DNA of 41,338 nt from Sulfurivirga sp. (GTDB lineage Bacteria; Pseudomonadota; Gammaproteobacteria; Thiomicrospirales; Thiomicrospiraceae), in the NCBI RefSeq assembly GCF_015490265.1, contig NZ_WFYD01000035.1, positions 1-41,338 of the forward strand, written 5' to 3'. The translations under genes and the position numbers were made by a program. Shown piece after piece: positions 8,114 to 15,993 of the stretch. The notes beneath the pieces were generated by a model, which ran no database searches, was not told the origin of the DNA, and saw only the letters and a list, made by a program, of their open reading frames with translations. The number at the start of each line of letters is the position of its first letter. Position 1 is the first letter of the stretch.

Positions 8114-8593
8114 ATGAATACAAAGCTACATACACTCACGCTGGCCACTCTTCTGGGGGCTTCCACAGTTTTTGCAGGCGGCAGTCATGATGGCGGCCAT
8201 GGCGACAGCCACTGGACGGCACCGCCCGAGGCCCAGAAGTTGCAGAACCCCATGCACAGGACGAAAGACACGCTCAGTGTCGGGCGCAAACTGTTCGGAC
8301 AGAACTGCGCCAGTTGCCATGGCCCATATGGTGAGGGAAATGGCCCCGCAGCCGCCAGCCTGAACCCAAAGCCCGCCAACCTGCGTGCCATGGCCGGGCA
8401 GCATCCGGATGGGGATTTCTTCTGGAAGATTGCCAATGGGCGTGGTTCCATGCCCGCCTTCAAGGGACGGTTGACGGACGCGCAGATCTGGCAGCTGGTG
8501 ACTTACATCCAGTCGTTGCCATTTACCGCGCCGCAGAAACCGTCACCCTTTGACCTCAATCATGGGCATGAAATGAAAAAAGGACATCACTGA
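8114..8593 (+). CDS. Periplasmic class I cytochrome c
   Basis: 159-residue exported protein with a signal peptide ending near TVFA, a single haem-binding motif CASCH (C65, C68, H69) and a likely axial methionine at M113 in NGRGSMPAFKG. His-rich tails flank the domain (GGSHDGGHGDSH and DLNHGHEMKKGHH) and could bind copper. It sits between copB and the second oxidase gene with a strong AGGAGGG ribosome-binding site, so it belongs to the copper operon. A cytochrome partner could pass electrons to or from one of the multicopper oxidases, or to the respiratory chain during Cu(I) oxidation; that is inference. Related small cytochromes also act in other electron-transfer routes. Confidence 0.88.
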   Translation: MNTKLHTLTLATLLGASTVFAGGSHDGGHGDSHWTAPPEAQKLQNPMHRTKDTLSVGRKLFGQNCASCHGPYGEGNGPAAASLNPKPANLRAMAGQHPDGDFFWKIANGRGSMPAFKGRLTDAQIWQLVTYIQSLPFTAPQKPSPFDLNHGHEMKKGHH

Positions 8594-8598
8594 CCATC

Positions 8599-8622
8599 AG
8601 GCCGCCGTCGGGCGGCCTTTTT
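8599..8622 (+). terminator. Rho-independent terminator or attenuator within the copper cluster
   Basis: AGGCCGCC (8599-8606) and GGCGGCCT (8611-8618) form an 8-bp stem with a GTCG loop, followed by TTTT. It lies between the cytochrome stop and the CueO-like start at 8640, with no room for a separate promoter after it. It should reduce, but not abolish, expression of the downstream oxidase and ATPase. Confidence 0.75.
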
Positions 8623-8639
8623 GCAGGAGCCGAGAGAAC

Positions 8640-10148
8640 ATGAAAAGAAGAGACCTGATCAAACTCCTGGCCACCGGTGCTGTGATGCCGGCAGCCTCAC
8701 AGGCCATGAGCGGCATGGGGCCCATGATGATGGGCGGGCCGGGTGGCATGATGGGGGCGCGCATGCACCGCACCGCCCTGACCCCCGTGTCCGGCCAGCC
8801 GTTGCCGATTCCGCCTCTTTATGAGGGAGACATGAAAGCGGGCGTGCGCCACTACCGCCTCACCATCGGTGAGGCGGAGCTGCCCCTGTTTGCGGACGCC
8901 ATCACGGAGAGCTGGGCCGTGCAGGTACCCGGGACGGCACTGCCGTTTCTCGGGCCGACACTCGTGCTCAATCGGGGCGAGCAGGTGGCCCTCTCATGGC
9001 GCAATCATCTGGATACGGCCACCACCATGCATGGGCACGGCATGCATGTGCCGGGCGAAGCCGATGGCGGCCCCCATCAGTTGATTTTGCCAGGTATGGA
9101 CTGGACGGCCCGTTACCGGGTGGAGCAGCCCGCCTGCGCCAACTGGTATCACCCCCACCGCATGGGGATGACCGCCGAGCATGTCTATCGGGGGCTGGCG
9201 GGACTGCTGCTGATTCGGGACGGGTCTGAGGAGGCGCTGAATCTGCCCCGCACCTACGGTGTGGATGACATTCCGCTCGTGGTGCAGGACCGGGTCTTTG
9301 ACGCCGCCGGTCAGATTCATTACCGCCCCACCATGCACGATGTGCGCCGGGGCTGGTTCGGGGATGTGCTGCTGACCAATGGCGCGGTATCGCCAGTGTT
9401 CACCGCCCGGGCGGGACTGCTGCGGCTGCGCCTGCTCAATGGCAGCAACAGCGAAATCTGGCGCTTCACGCTGGACGATGGCAGCGTCATGCAGGTGATC
9501 GCCGGGGACAACGGTCTGATTGACCGGCCCATGCCGGTGCGCAGCGTCATGCTCAGCCCGGGCGAGCGGGCAGAGGTGGTGCTGGATCTCAATGGACGGG
9601 CCGGTCAGCGCCTGCGTCTGCGGGTAGAAGGTCTGATTGCCGGGCTGCGCAAAGATGCGTTGCGCATTGAAGTCGGCAAGCGTCCCGCGCCGGTCAGCCA
9701 ATTGCCTTCAAGCCTGACAGCCCCTGATCCCGTACCGGCACCTTTGGCGGAACTGCCGCGTCGCCACTTCACTCTGGGCGGGATGATGAACCTGACCATC
9801 AACGGCGCCAGCATGGACATGGACGTGATCAATGAGCGGGTGCCGCAAGGCCGCTGGGAAGTCTGGCAGGTGCGCAATGAAGGCATGGGCATGATGCGCA
9901 TGATGGGCATGCATCACAACTTCCATGTCCATGGCGGCAGTTTCCGTCTGCTGGCCCGCAATGGAAAGGCGCATTTCGCACCCCATGAGCGGGGGCTCAA
10001 GGATACCGTTCATCTGGCACCAGGGGATGAGGCCACCCTGCTGGTGCGCTTCCGCCACGCCGCGCCGGACAGCTCGCCGTTCATGTACCACTGCCACTTC
10101 CTCGAGCATGAGGACGCCGGCATGATGGGGCAGTTCACTGTTGCATAG
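8640..10148 (+). CDS. CueO-like multicopper oxidase
   Basis: 502-residue periplasmic oxidase with a twin-arginine signal (MKRRDLIKLLATG). Copper ligands are MHGHGMH (H131, H133), WYHPH (H171, H173), HHNFHVHG (H429, H431) and HCHFLEHEDAGMM (H484-C485-H486, H490, M495). The MHVPGEADGGPHQ and LEHEDAGMM context matches CueO, which oxidises Cu(I) in the periplasm. The long Met-rich insert of E. coli CueO is not obvious; Met clusters are near the N-terminus (MGPMMMGGPGGMMG) and at about 420 (EGMGMMRMMGMHHN). It follows an attenuator-like terminator and precedes the SHOCT gene. Having both CopA-type and CueO-type oxidases in one cluster is less common than having one. Confidence 0.92.
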   Translation: MKRRDLIKLLATGAVMPAASQAMSGMGPMMMGGPGGMMGARMHRTALTPVSGQPLPIPPLYEGDMKAGVRHYRLTIGEAELPLFADAITESWAVQVPGTALPFLGPTLVLNRGEQVALSWRNHLDTATTMHGHGMHVPGEADGGPHQLILPGMDWTARYRVEQPACANWYHPHRMGMTAEHVYRGLAGLLLIRDGSEEALNLPRTYGVDDIPLVVQDRVFDAAGQIHYRPTMHDVRRGWFGDVLLTNGAVSPVFTARAGLLRLRLLNGSNSEIWRFTLDDGSVMQVIAGDNGLIDRPMPVRSVMLSPGERAEVVLDLNGRAGQRLRLRVEGLIAGLRKDALRIEVGKRPAPVSQLPSSLTAPDPVPAPLAELPRRHFTLGGMMNLTINGASMDMDVINERVPQGRWEVWQVRNEGMGMMRMMGMHHNFHVHGGSFRLLARNGKAHFAPHERGLKDTVHLAPGDEATLLVRFRHAAPDSSPFMYHCHFLEHEDAGMMGQFTVA

Positions 10149-10159
10149 GGGGCGTAGAA

Positions 10160-10393
10160 ATGGAGTTTCACGGGTTTGGATTCATGGGCATCTGGGGCTT
10201 TCTGTTCTGGATTGTCATGTTCGTGGTCATGTTCTATCTGCTGCGTCTTTTGCTGTCTCCCTTTTTACCGCAGGGGCGTACCAGGCGGGACGAGCGGGAG
10301 GAGGCGCTTGCAATCCTGAAGAAGCGCTTTGCCCGAGGTGAAATTGACGAGGAAGAATTTATCCGGCGCAAGCGCGCACTGGAGGAGGAATAG
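10160..10393 (+). CDS. Small SHOCT-domain membrane protein
   Basis: 77-residue protein with one strongly hydrophobic helix (about 8-33, GIWGFLFWIVMFVVMFYLLR) followed by a charged SHOCT domain (about 47-76, EEALAILKKRFARGEIDEEEFIRRKRALEEE). SHOCT domains are short C-terminal modules thought to mediate oligomerisation, and small membrane SHOCT proteins are often found beside copper genes. It starts 11 bp after the CueO-like gene and ends 4 bp before the ATPase start, so it is translated with them. Its exact role is unknown; an accessory subunit for the ATPase or a copper-storage helper is possible. Confidence 0.85.
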   Translation: MEFHGFGFMGIWGFLFWIVMFVVMFYLLRLLLSPFLPQGRTRRDEREEALAILKKRFARGEIDEEEFIRRKRALEEE

Positions 10394-10397
10394 GGCT

Positions 10398-12419
10398 ATG
10401 AGTACGCACACCCACGAACACCACGGGCATGACAGCAGAACACAGCATGCTGTGCATGAGCATGTCGGACACGACCATGCCGCCCACATGCACGATTTTC
10501 GCCGGCGTTTCTGGTGGTCCCTGCTATTGACGCTGCCCGTGCTGGCGCTCAATGAGGATATCCAGCGCACTTTGGGATTCACCCTGTCAGCACCGATGTG
10601 GGTGGTGCCGACACTGGCTACGGTACTCTATCTTTACGGAGGAAAGCCATTTCTCACGGGCGTCTGGTCGGAGTTGAAAGCCCACAATCCAGGCATGATG
10701 ACCCTGATCGCCGTGGCTATCACTACCGCCTGGGCTTACAGCATGGCGGTGGCGGCAGGAGTGACCACCGGCAAGCCGTTCTTCTGGGAACTGGCCACAC
10801 TGATCGACATCATGCTGCTGGGGCACTGGATCGAGATGCGTTCAGTGCTGGGGGCGGCCAGTGCGTTGGAGGCGCTTTCCCGTCTTATGCCTGCAGAAGC
10901 CACGCGCCTGCGTCCGGACGGTGAACTGGAAACCGTGCCGGTCAGTGCGCTGCACAAAGGGGATCGCGTGGTCGTGCCGCCCGGTCAACGCATTCCCAGT
11001 GATGGCGTGGTGGTTGAAGGACGCTCCAGCGTGGATCAATCCATGCTGACGGGGGAGTCTCAGCCCGTGCCTGTGGGTGAAGGCGTGGAAGTCGTCGGCG
11101 GCTCGGTTAATCAGGAGGGGCTGTTGACTGTCGAAGTGACTCGCTTGGGTGAGGAAAGTTTCCTCGCTCAGATGAAGACGCTGGTCGAAGCAGCGCAACA
11201 ACGCCGCTCACGCACACAGGACTTGGCTAATCGAGCGGCCCGATGGCTGACAGGTATTGCGTTAGCCAGTGGTGGTTTGAGTCTTGCAGGATGGACTCTG
11301 GCAGGAGCACCTCTGGCCTTTGCCGTGGAGCGGGCGGTGACGGTCATGATCATTGCCTGTCCGCACGCGCTAGGGCTGGCGGTGCCGCTTGTGGTGGCCG
11401 TTTCCACCGCGCGCGCCGCGCAACAGGGGTTGCTCATCCGTGACCGTAATGCTTTTGAGCAAGCGCGGCATCTGGATGTGGTGGTCTTTGACAAGACCGG
11501 CACGCTGACCCAGGGCGCCTTTGCGGTGACGGATGTGATCAACCTGTCTGCAGAACATGATGAGCAGACATTGCTTCAACGTGCGGCGGCATTGGAGCAG
11601 ACTTCAAACCACCCGGTGGCGAAAGCACTGGTGCAGGCTTGGAGCAGGCCGCTGCCAAGTGTGGGCGAGTTTGAGCAGCTGCCTGGTGAAGGTGTGTCTG
11701 GACAGGTCTCGGGCAAGACGGTTCAGGTGCTCAGCCCAGCGAGCGTGAAAAAGCGCCTGGGGGTCGATATTGAAGCCCATGAAGCTTTCAGGCGGCTCAG
11801 TGATGCAGGCAAGACCGTAGTGGTGGTCACGGATGCGCGGCAGGTATTGGGACTGATTGCTTTGGCTGATCAGATCCGCCCCGAAGCGCGAGAAACTGTG
11901 GCGCAACTGCATAAAATGGGGGTAGAAGTGCACATGCTCACTGGTGACCATCCGGCTGCGGCATACTATATTGCCGATCAGCTGGACTTGGATGGGATCC
12001 GTGCCCAGGTGCTGCCGGCAGACAAGGCGTCCCATATCGAAGGTCTGCAGCAGCAAGGTAAAAAAGTGGCCATGGTGGGCGATGGCGTCAACGATGCCCC
12101 GGCTCTGGCTCAGGCTGATGTGGGGGTGGCCATTGGTGCAGGCACGGATATAGCCGTCGCTGCTGCGGATATTGTGTTGGTGCGCAACGATCCGACAGGC
12201 GTGTCCAGACTTATCCATCTTTCCAGAGCGACCACGAGGAAGATGGTGCAGAACCTCTGGTGGGCGGCAGGCTACAACATTCTGGCCATTCCCGCTGCGG
12301 CAGGGGCTCTGGCCTGGGCAGGTGTGATGATCAGCCCTGCAGTAGGTGCTGCGCTCATGTCGGCCAGCACCGTCATCGTCGCCCTCAATGCACAGTTATT
12401 GCGCCGTTCACCGCTCTAA
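10398..12419 (+). CDS. P1B-3 copper-transporting ATPase (CPH type)
   Basis: Inner-membrane P-type ATPase of 673 residues exporting copper or silver from the cytoplasm. The transmembrane motif is C321-P322-H323 rather than CPC, which defines the P1B-3 (Enterococcus/Archaeoglobus CopB) group. Other motifs are TGES (218-221), DKTGT with phosphorylated D365, SNHP (H405-P406) and GDGVND (561-566). The N-terminus is a short His-rich tail (STHTHEHHGHD...HDHAAHMH) instead of a Cys-containing HMA domain, as usual in this group. The ATG at 10398, 4 bp after the SHOCT stop, is preferred because earlier in-frame codons lie inside that gene. Base use looks a little less GC-rich than in neighbours. A terminator follows at 12518. 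Confidence 0.94.
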   Translation: MSTHTHEHHGHDSRTQHAVHEHVGHDHAAHMHDFRRRFWWSLLLTLPVLALNEDIQRTLGFTLSAPMWVVPTLATVLYLYGGKPFLTGVWSELKAHNPGMMTLIAVAITTAWAYSMAVAAGVTTGKPFFWELATLIDIMLLGHWIEMRSVLGAASALEALSRLMPAEATRLRPDGELETVPVSALHKGDRVVVPPGQRIPSDGVVVEGRSSVDQSMLTGESQPVPVGEGVEVVGGSVNQEGLLTVEVTRLGEESFLAQMKTLVEAAQQRRSRTQDLANRAARWLTGIALASGGLSLAGWTLAGAPLAFAVERAVTVMIIACPHALGLAVPLVVAVSTARAAQQGLLIRDRNAFEQARHLDVVVFDKTGTLTQGAFAVTDVINLSAEHDEQTLLQRAAALEQTSNHPVAKALVQAWSRPLPSVGEFEQLPGEGVSGQVSGKTVQVLSPASVKKRLGVDIEAHEAFRRLSDAGKTVVVVTDARQVLGLIALADQIRPEARETVAQLHKMGVEVHMLTGDHPAAAYYIADQLDLDGIRAQVLPADKASHIEGLQQQGKKVAMVGDGVNDAPALAQADVGVAIGAGTDIAVAAADIVLVRNDPTGVSRLIHLSRATTRKMVQNLWWAAGYNILAIPAAAGALAWAGVMISPAVGAALMSASTVIVALNAQLLRRSPL

Positions 12420-12517
12420 TAGCTTTGGATTTTATCAATCTGTTTTCGGACGCTTGATTAACTTTGGAAGGGCGGTTGGTAAAGGAACAGTGTCTTTTCT
12501 ACAAGGCTACGAGCGAA

Positions 12518-12541
12518 AGGGGAGATGTCTCCCCTCTTTTT
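12518..12541 (+). terminator. Rho-independent terminator of the copper operon
   Basis: Perfect 8-bp stem AGGGGAGA/TCTCCCCT with a 2-base centre, then a T-tract. It lies 98 bp after the ATPase stop, in the convergent gap with the efflux operon. Confidence 0.85.
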
Positions 12542-12590
12542 GTCAGGTCGACAATTTTCTCCTTCCGTCACGAGAGGAGACGAGTCCTGT
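12518..12590 (+). repeat. Structured repeat, copy G (type 1, divergent), including ATPase terminator
   Basis: AGGGGAGA (12518-12525) and TCTCCCCT (12528-12535) form an 8-bp stem followed by CTTTTTG, a strong rho-independent terminator for the copper operon. From GTCTCCCC the sequence continues TTTTTGTCAGGTCG, close to the type-1 box TTTTTGCAAGGTCG of copy D, and a second hairpin follows at the expected place, TCTCCT (12558-12563) with AGGAGA (12575-12580). The rest of the 179-bp gap between the ATPase and DUF3240 genes shows nothing recognisable. Confidence 0.55.
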
Positions 12591-12598
12591 AGCTGGCC

Positions 12599-12910
12599 TC
12601 AATCACCCAGCGTGCCCTGGTTGAGTATCGGCAGCACGCGCCAGGCGAGGGTAAGGGCGGGCAGGGCATCGCTGAGCTTTTTCAGCAATGCTTCTACATC
12701 CGCCTGCGGCAGTTCCAGTTCGAACTTGACCTTGCGCTGGGCGCCGGCCACCTGTTCGTCCGGCGTCAGCTGCTCGTGGGGCTGGCCGTAGCCGGCCAGT
12801 TCCACGGCGGTGAAGAACGGTGTGTGCCGTTCCGCCAGCAGGAAGTCGCTCAGCAGGCTGGCCTGCCCGGCGGGCGCCACCAGCTGCATCAGCACCATCT
12901 GTTCATTCAT
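12599..12910 (-). CDS. DUF3240 family protein
   Basis: 103-residue cytoplasmic-looking protein with no signal peptide. Length, the MNEQMVLMQLVAPAGQASLLSDFLL start and position directly after an RND pump gene match DUF3240, a family usually found beside CzcA-type pumps. The PII-like ferredoxin-like fold proposed for the family would suit metal or signal sensing, but function is unknown. Its ATG overlaps the pump TGA (ATGA at 12907-12910), so it is translationally coupled and is the last gene of the operon. Confidence 0.8.
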   Translation of the reverse strand: MNEQMVLMQLVAPAGQASLLSDFLLAERHTPFFTAVELAGYGQPHEQLTPDEQVAGAQRKVKFELELPQADVEALLKKLSDALPALTLAWRVLPILNQGTLGD

Positions 12911-15900
12911 ACGGCGGCTCCTTGTTCAGCCTTGCGCAGTTTGAAACGCTCCACCATGCGATAGACGATGGGCAGGATCACGAGCGTCAGGGCGGTGGAG
13001 GTGATCAGTCCACCGATGACCACGATGGCCAGCGGTCGCTGGATTTCCGAGCCGGGACCGGTGGCCAGCGCCAGCGGGATCAGACCCAGCATGGCGATGG
13101 AGGCGGTCATCAGCACCGGGCGCAGGCGGCGTCTGGCCCCTTCCACCACCACCTCGTCCAGCGGCAGGCCCCGTTCGCGCAGCTGGTTGAAGTAGCTGAC
13201 CATCACCACGCCGTTGAGCACGGCGATGCCCAGCAGGGCAATGAAGCCCACCGAGGCCGGCACGGAGAGGTATTCGCCGGTGACCCACAGGGCGACAATG
13301 CCCCCGATCATCGCCAGCGGCACATTGAGCATGATCATCAGGCTTTCGGCCACCGATTTGAAGGTGGCGAACAGGATGATGAAGATCATCGCCAGGGCGA
13401 TGGGCACCACGATGCTCAGGCGTTTGGCCGCGCGCTGCTGGTTCTCGAAGGTGCCGCCCCACTCGAAGTAGTAACCGGTGGGCAGTTTCAGTTGTGAGGC
13501 TTTTTGCTTGGCCTCTTCCACAAAGCCCACCAGATCCCGGCCTTCGATATAGGCGATCACCACCGAATAGCGCTTGCTCATCTCCCGCTTGATGGAGACG
13601 GGGCCTTCCACCGGCACCGCCCTGACCACTTGACTGAGCAGCACGCTCTCGCCATTGTCCAGCGGGATTTCCAGATTGAGGAAGTCACGCCGTGCCCGGG
13701 CGATGTCGCCACCGGTCTTGATCAGCAGCGGGATGCGGCGGATGTCCTTGTAGATCACACCCACCGGCAGGCCTTCCAGCTGGGCGCGCAGCAGATCCTC
13801 TATCATTTCCACATCCAGCCCCAGCCGGCCGGCGGCCATACGGTCAACTTCCAGCTTCAGATAACGGGAGCCTTCATTGACCGGCGTGTAGACATTGGCC
13901 GCGCCCGGAATGGTTTTGAGTACTTCCACCAGCTGTTTGGCCACCTCATTGAGCTTCTCCGGATCGTCGCCGAACACCTTGACCGCCAGATCGCCGCGCA
14001 CGCCGGTGAGCATCTCATCCACCCGCATCTGGATCGGCTGGGTGAAGGCGTAGTTGACGCCGGGGAAGTAGGTGTCCATCACCTTCTTGATCTCCGCCTG
14101 CAGCTCGGCCTTGGTTTTCATGCGCCATTCCGATTTGGGCTTGAGCACCATGAAAGTGTCGGTGTCGTTCAGGCCCATGGGGTCCATGCCGATCTCATCA
14201 GCGCCCACCCGGCCGATCATGCTTTTGACTTCCGGCACATGGGCCATGATGGTGGCCTGAATGCGCTTGTCCAGGGCCATGGAGGCGTCCAGACTGATGG
14301 AGGCGGCCTTCTCGATCTGCAGCACGATGGTGCCCTCATCCATCTGGGGCATGAAGCTCTTGCCCACCTGGGTGAAGATTACGCCTGCGCCCACCAGTCC
14401 GGCCAGCGCCAGACTGAGGACAAGGGCCGGGCGTCGCAGCGCCTTTTGCAGCAGCGGCGTGTAGGCCGCGAGCAGCTTGCGGATCAGCCAGGGCTCCTCA
14501 TGGCTCACCTTGCCCAGCAGCAGGGAGGAGAGCGCCGGGATCACCGTCAGCGATAGCACCACCGCCGCGCCCAGCGCGAACACGATGGTGATGGCCACCG
14601 GCGAGAACAGCTTGCCCTCCAGTCCCTGCAGGGTCAGCAGCGGCAGGAAGACGATCATGATGATGCCGATGCCGGAGATCACCGGCACTGCCACCTCGGA
14701 GGCGGCGCGCCAGATCAGGTGCAGCCTGGGCAGCCCGGCCCGGTCTTTCTCCATGTGGGTGACGATGTTCTCCACCACCACGACGGCGGCATCCACCAGC
14801 ATGCCGATGGCGATCACCAGCCCACCCAGGGACATGAGATTGGCCGACAGGCCATACCAGCGCATCAGCACGAAGGTGAGCAGAATGGCCAGCGGCAGAA
14901 TGACCGCCACAGACACCGCCGCACGCAGGTTGCCGAGAAAGACGAACAGCATCAGGATGACCAGCACGATGGCCTCGATCAGCGCCTTGCTCACTGTCCA
15001 GGTGGCCTTGTTGACCAGATCGGAGCGGTCATAGAACACGTTGAGGCGGATGCCCTTTGGCAGTGCCGGCTTGAGCTGCTCGAGCTTGGCCTTGACGCCT
15101 TCCACCACCTCGCGGGCGTTGGCCCCTTTCAGGCCGATCACCAGCCCCTGCACGGCTTCCGCCTTGCCGTCCTTGGTGACGCCGCCATAGCGGGTCAGAT
15201 GGCTGACGACCACATCGGCCACATCGCGCACCAGAATGGGCGTGCCATCTTTCCCCGTGCGCACGACAGTGTTTTCAATATCCGCACGGGTGGTGAAGTT
15301 GCCGGATGTGCGCACCAGCAGCACCTCTTCACCCTCGGTGAGGCGGCCGGCGCCGTCATTGCGGTTGTTGCGCTCCAGCGCTTCCCGCAGCTGTTCGAAG
15401 GTGACCCGGTGGGCGCGCATTTTCGCCATGTCGGGGCGCACCGCCCAGGCGCGGGCGTAGCCGCCCAGTGCGTTCACGTCCGCCACCCCGGGCACGGACC
15501 GCAGTGCGGGACGGATCACCCAGTCCAGCAGATCACGCTTTTCCATGTCAGTCAGCGTGTCGCCTTCGATGGTGAACATGAACATGTCTCCCAGCGGGGT
15601 GGCGATGGGGGCCATGCCGCCGGTGACGCCCTTGGGCAGCTCCGCGCCGCTGAGCCTTTCGCTCACCTGCTGGCGTGCCCAGTAGATGTCCACGCCCTCC
15701 TCAAACTCCAGGGTGATGTCGGCGATGCCGTATTTGGCCTGAGAGCGCAGCAGGGTTTCCCCCGGAATGCCCAGCAGTTCCATTTCCAGCGGGGCGATGA
15801 CGCGGTCTTCCACCTCCCGTGGCGTCATGCCCGGGGCCTTGAAGATCAGTTTGACCTGTGTGGGCGATACATCGGGGAAGGCGTCAATGGGGGTTTTGGT

Positions 15901-15993
15901 CATGGCCAGCCAGCCGCCGCCGACGATGGCCGCCACCATCATCAGCACCAGCAGGCGTTGTGACAGAAAGAACCGGATCAGTCGCTCAATCAT
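12907..15993 (-). CDS. Heavy-metal RND efflux pump, inner-membrane subunit (CzcA/CusA family)
   Basis: About 1028-residue proton-driven transporter of a tripartite system moving metal from periplasm or cytoplasm to the outside. It begins MIERLIRFFLSQR with the family motif TPIDAFPDVSPTQVKL and has two periplasmic loops and twelve expected helices; FTQPIQMRVDEMLTGVRGDLAVKVFG is typical of CzcA-like pumps. The TM4 signature (about residues 391-409) reads IAIGMLVDAAVVVVEN: the proton-relay Asp is present but the context is DAA, unlike the DFG...DGA pattern of Zn/Co/Cd CzcA. The metal is therefore uncertain. ATG 15993 (a GTG lies directly before it) overlaps the end of the fusion-protein gene by 8 bp. 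Confidence 0.93.
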   Translation of the reverse strand: MIERLIRFFLSQRLLVLMMVAAIVGGGWLAMTKTPIDAFPDVSPTQVKLIFKAPGMTPREVEDRVIAPLEMELLGIPGETLLRSQAKYGIADITLEFEEGVDIYWARQQVSERLSGAELPKGVTGGMAPIATPLGDMFMFTIEGDTLTDMEKRDLLDWVIRPALRSVPGVADVNALGGYARAWAVRPDMAKMRAHRVTFEQLREALERNNRNDGAGRLTEGEEVLLVRTSGNFTTRADIENTVVRTGKDGTPILVRDVADVVVSHLTRYGGVTKDGKAEAVQGLVIGLKGANAREVVEGVKAKLEQLKPALPKGIRLNVFYDRSDLVNKATWTVSKALIEAIVLVILMLFVFLGNLRAAVSVAVILPLAILLTFVLMRWYGLSANLMSLGGLVIAIGMLVDAAVVVVENIVTHMEKDRAGLPRLHLIWRAASEVAVPVISGIGIIMIVFLPLLTLQGLEGKLFSPVAITIVFALGAAVVLSLTVIPALSSLLLGKVSHEEPWLIRKLLAAYTPLLQKALRRPALVLSLALAGLVGAGVIFTQVGKSFMPQMDEGTIVLQIEKAASISLDASMALDKRIQATIMAHVPEVKSMIGRVGADEIGMDPMGLNDTDTFMVLKPKSEWRMKTKAELQAEIKKVMDTYFPGVNYAFTQPIQMRVDEMLTGVRGDLAVKVFGDDPEKLNEVAKQLVEVLKTIPGAANVYTPVNEGSRYLKLEVDRMAAGRLGLDVEMIEDLLRAQLEGLPVGVIYKDIRRIPLLIKTGGDIARARRDFLNLEIPLDNGESVLLSQVVRAVPVEGPVSIKREMSKRYSVVIAYIEGRDLVGFVEEAKQKASQLKLPTGYYFEWGGTFENQQRAAKRLSIVVPIALAMIFIILFATFKSVAESLMIMLNVPLAMIGGIVALWVTGEYLSVPASVGFIALLGIAVLNGVVMVSYFNQLRERGLPLDEVVVEGARRRLRPVLMTASIAMLGLIPLALATGPGSEIQRPLAIVVIGGLITSTALTLVILPIVYRMVERFKLRKAEQGAAV

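Noticed and set aside
8618-8635. TTTTTGCAGGAGCCGAG after the internal terminator as another repeat copy
   Set aside because: The likeness to the type-1 box is short and explained by the terminator T-tract followed by a ribosome-binding site; no hairpin II follows.
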